Shown: piece after piece, positions 63,309 to 64,000 of the stretch
Numbering within the stretch: position 1 is the stretch's first letter
Layout: each line of letters begins with the position of its first letter
The notes under the pieces: model-generated
Seen by the model: the letters and a program-made list of their open reading frames with translations, nothing else
Databases searched by the model: none
Told to the model about the DNA's origin: nothing
DNA from: Liolophura sinensis
Taxonomy: Eukaryota; Mollusca; Polyplacophora; Chitonida; Chitonidae
Length of the DNA: 64,000 nt
Reading direction: 5' to 3'
Assembly: GCF_032854445.1 (NCBI RefSeq)
Contig: NC_088302.1
Coordinates: forward strand, 806,001 to 870,000
Position numbers and translations under genes: made by a program

Positions 63309-64000
63309 GTACTGTATATGCCGGGGGAAAAACATGCCCATGTAATGCATGTGCTGGGGCGAAAACATGACCCAGGCACTGTATATGCCAGGGAGAAACA
63401 CGACCGAGGTACTGCATATGCCGGGGAGAAACATGACTCAGGTACTGTACATGCTGGGGAGAAACATGACTCAGGCACTGTATATGGCGGGAGAAATATG
63501 ACTCAGGTAGTGCATATGCCGGTCAGAAAAATGACTCAGGTACTACATATGCCGGGGAGAAACATGACCCAGGTACTGGATATGCCGGCGAGAAACAAGA
63601 CTCAGATACTGTATATGCCGGGAAGAAACATGACTCAGGTATTGTATACGCCAGACAGAAACATGACTCAGGTACTGCATATGCCGGGAAGAAACATGAT
63701 ACAACCACTGTATATGTCAGGGAGAAACATGAAGCAGGTACTGTATATGCCAGCGAGAAACTTGACTCACGTATTGTATATACTGGGGAGAAACATGATT
63801 CAGGCACTGTATATGCCGGGGAGAAACATGATTCAGGACTGAATATGCCGGGAAGAAACATAACTCAAGTACTGTATATGCCGGGAGAAACATGACCAAG
63901 GTTCTGCATATGACGGGGAGAAACATGACTCAGGTACTGTATATGCATGGGAGAAGCATGACTCGGGCACTGTATATGCCGGGGAGAAACATGACTCAAG
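63309..64000 (+). repeat. 33-bp array derived from the linker exon / donor boundary
   Basis: About 21 copies of GGGGAGAAACATGACTCAG-GTACTGTATATGCC, running off the window. The first part is the coding end of the linker exon and GTACTG is its donor. The equivalent boundaries after exons i and l are single copy, so the array arose only in module 3. Confidence 0.93.

Noticed and set aside
63300-63842. A 180-codon plus-strand frame in the last array
   Set aside because: Out of frame with the linker exon and explained by the 33-bp period. The true exon frame closes soon after the donor if unspliced.
1-64000. CRISPR array or prokaryotic defence locus
   Set aside because: The tandem repeats have no unique spacers of constant length, no cas genes occur, and the genes have introns and animal extracellular domains.

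Overview
The window looks like nuclear DNA of an invertebrate animal, most likely a mollusc or another lophotrochozoan such as a brachiopod. The genes are split by GT-AG introns. There are several copies of a tRNA-derived SINE whose sequence I recognise as typical of marine molluscs and their relatives. By my estimate about 45% of the 64 kb is minisatellite array. There is no operon-like or prokaryotic signal. I could not name the species.

The left part (1 to about 19.06 kb) appears to be introns and flank of a minus-strand gene. The only exon I trust there is a signal-peptide exon at 18991-19057, and two weak candidate exons lie near 8.3 and 8.9 kb. The rest is a chain of unrelated tandem arrays with units of about 17 to 103 bp, plus SINEs and one fold-back MITE. 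From about 19.06 to 21.78 kb lies a putative head-to-head intergenic region.

From 21784 to 37134 lies gene 1 (plus strand, 12 exons, 449 codons by my splice model). It encodes a signal peptide, a complete CAP (CRISP/SCP) domain, a cysteine-rich hinge, an EGF-like domain, a ShK-like domain, a Ser/Thr/Pro linker, a second longer ShK-like domain, and a short hydrophobic C-terminus that looks like a GPI-attachment signal. All exon phases agree and the summed length is a multiple of three. An AATAAA follows 190 bases after the stop.

From 39756 to beyond 63308 lies gene 2, a tandem paralogue with matching exon lengths and phases. It keeps the CAP, hinge, EGF and ShK exons, then has a 139-residue mucin-like Thr/Ser exon and a repeated linker/ShK/EGF module (two full copies and the start of a third) before running off the window. 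No leader exon was found for it, and its hinge exon has a one-base insertion that breaks the frame.

The most unusual feature is that at least five exon-intron boundaries of these two genes have been turned into tandem arrays. The repeat unit is the exon edge plus its splice site: gene 1 exon 4; gene 2 exon 5, first EGF exon, first ShK exon and third linker exon. A two-copy case sits at gene 1 exon 9. The amplified boundary differs between the paralogues, so the events look independent. Other points are an approximately 29-bp hairpin in a gene 2 intron, a 1.1-kb direct duplication in the last intron of gene 1 with an identical core of about 253 bases, and higher-order repeats at 37.6-39.6 and 41.5-42.5 kb.
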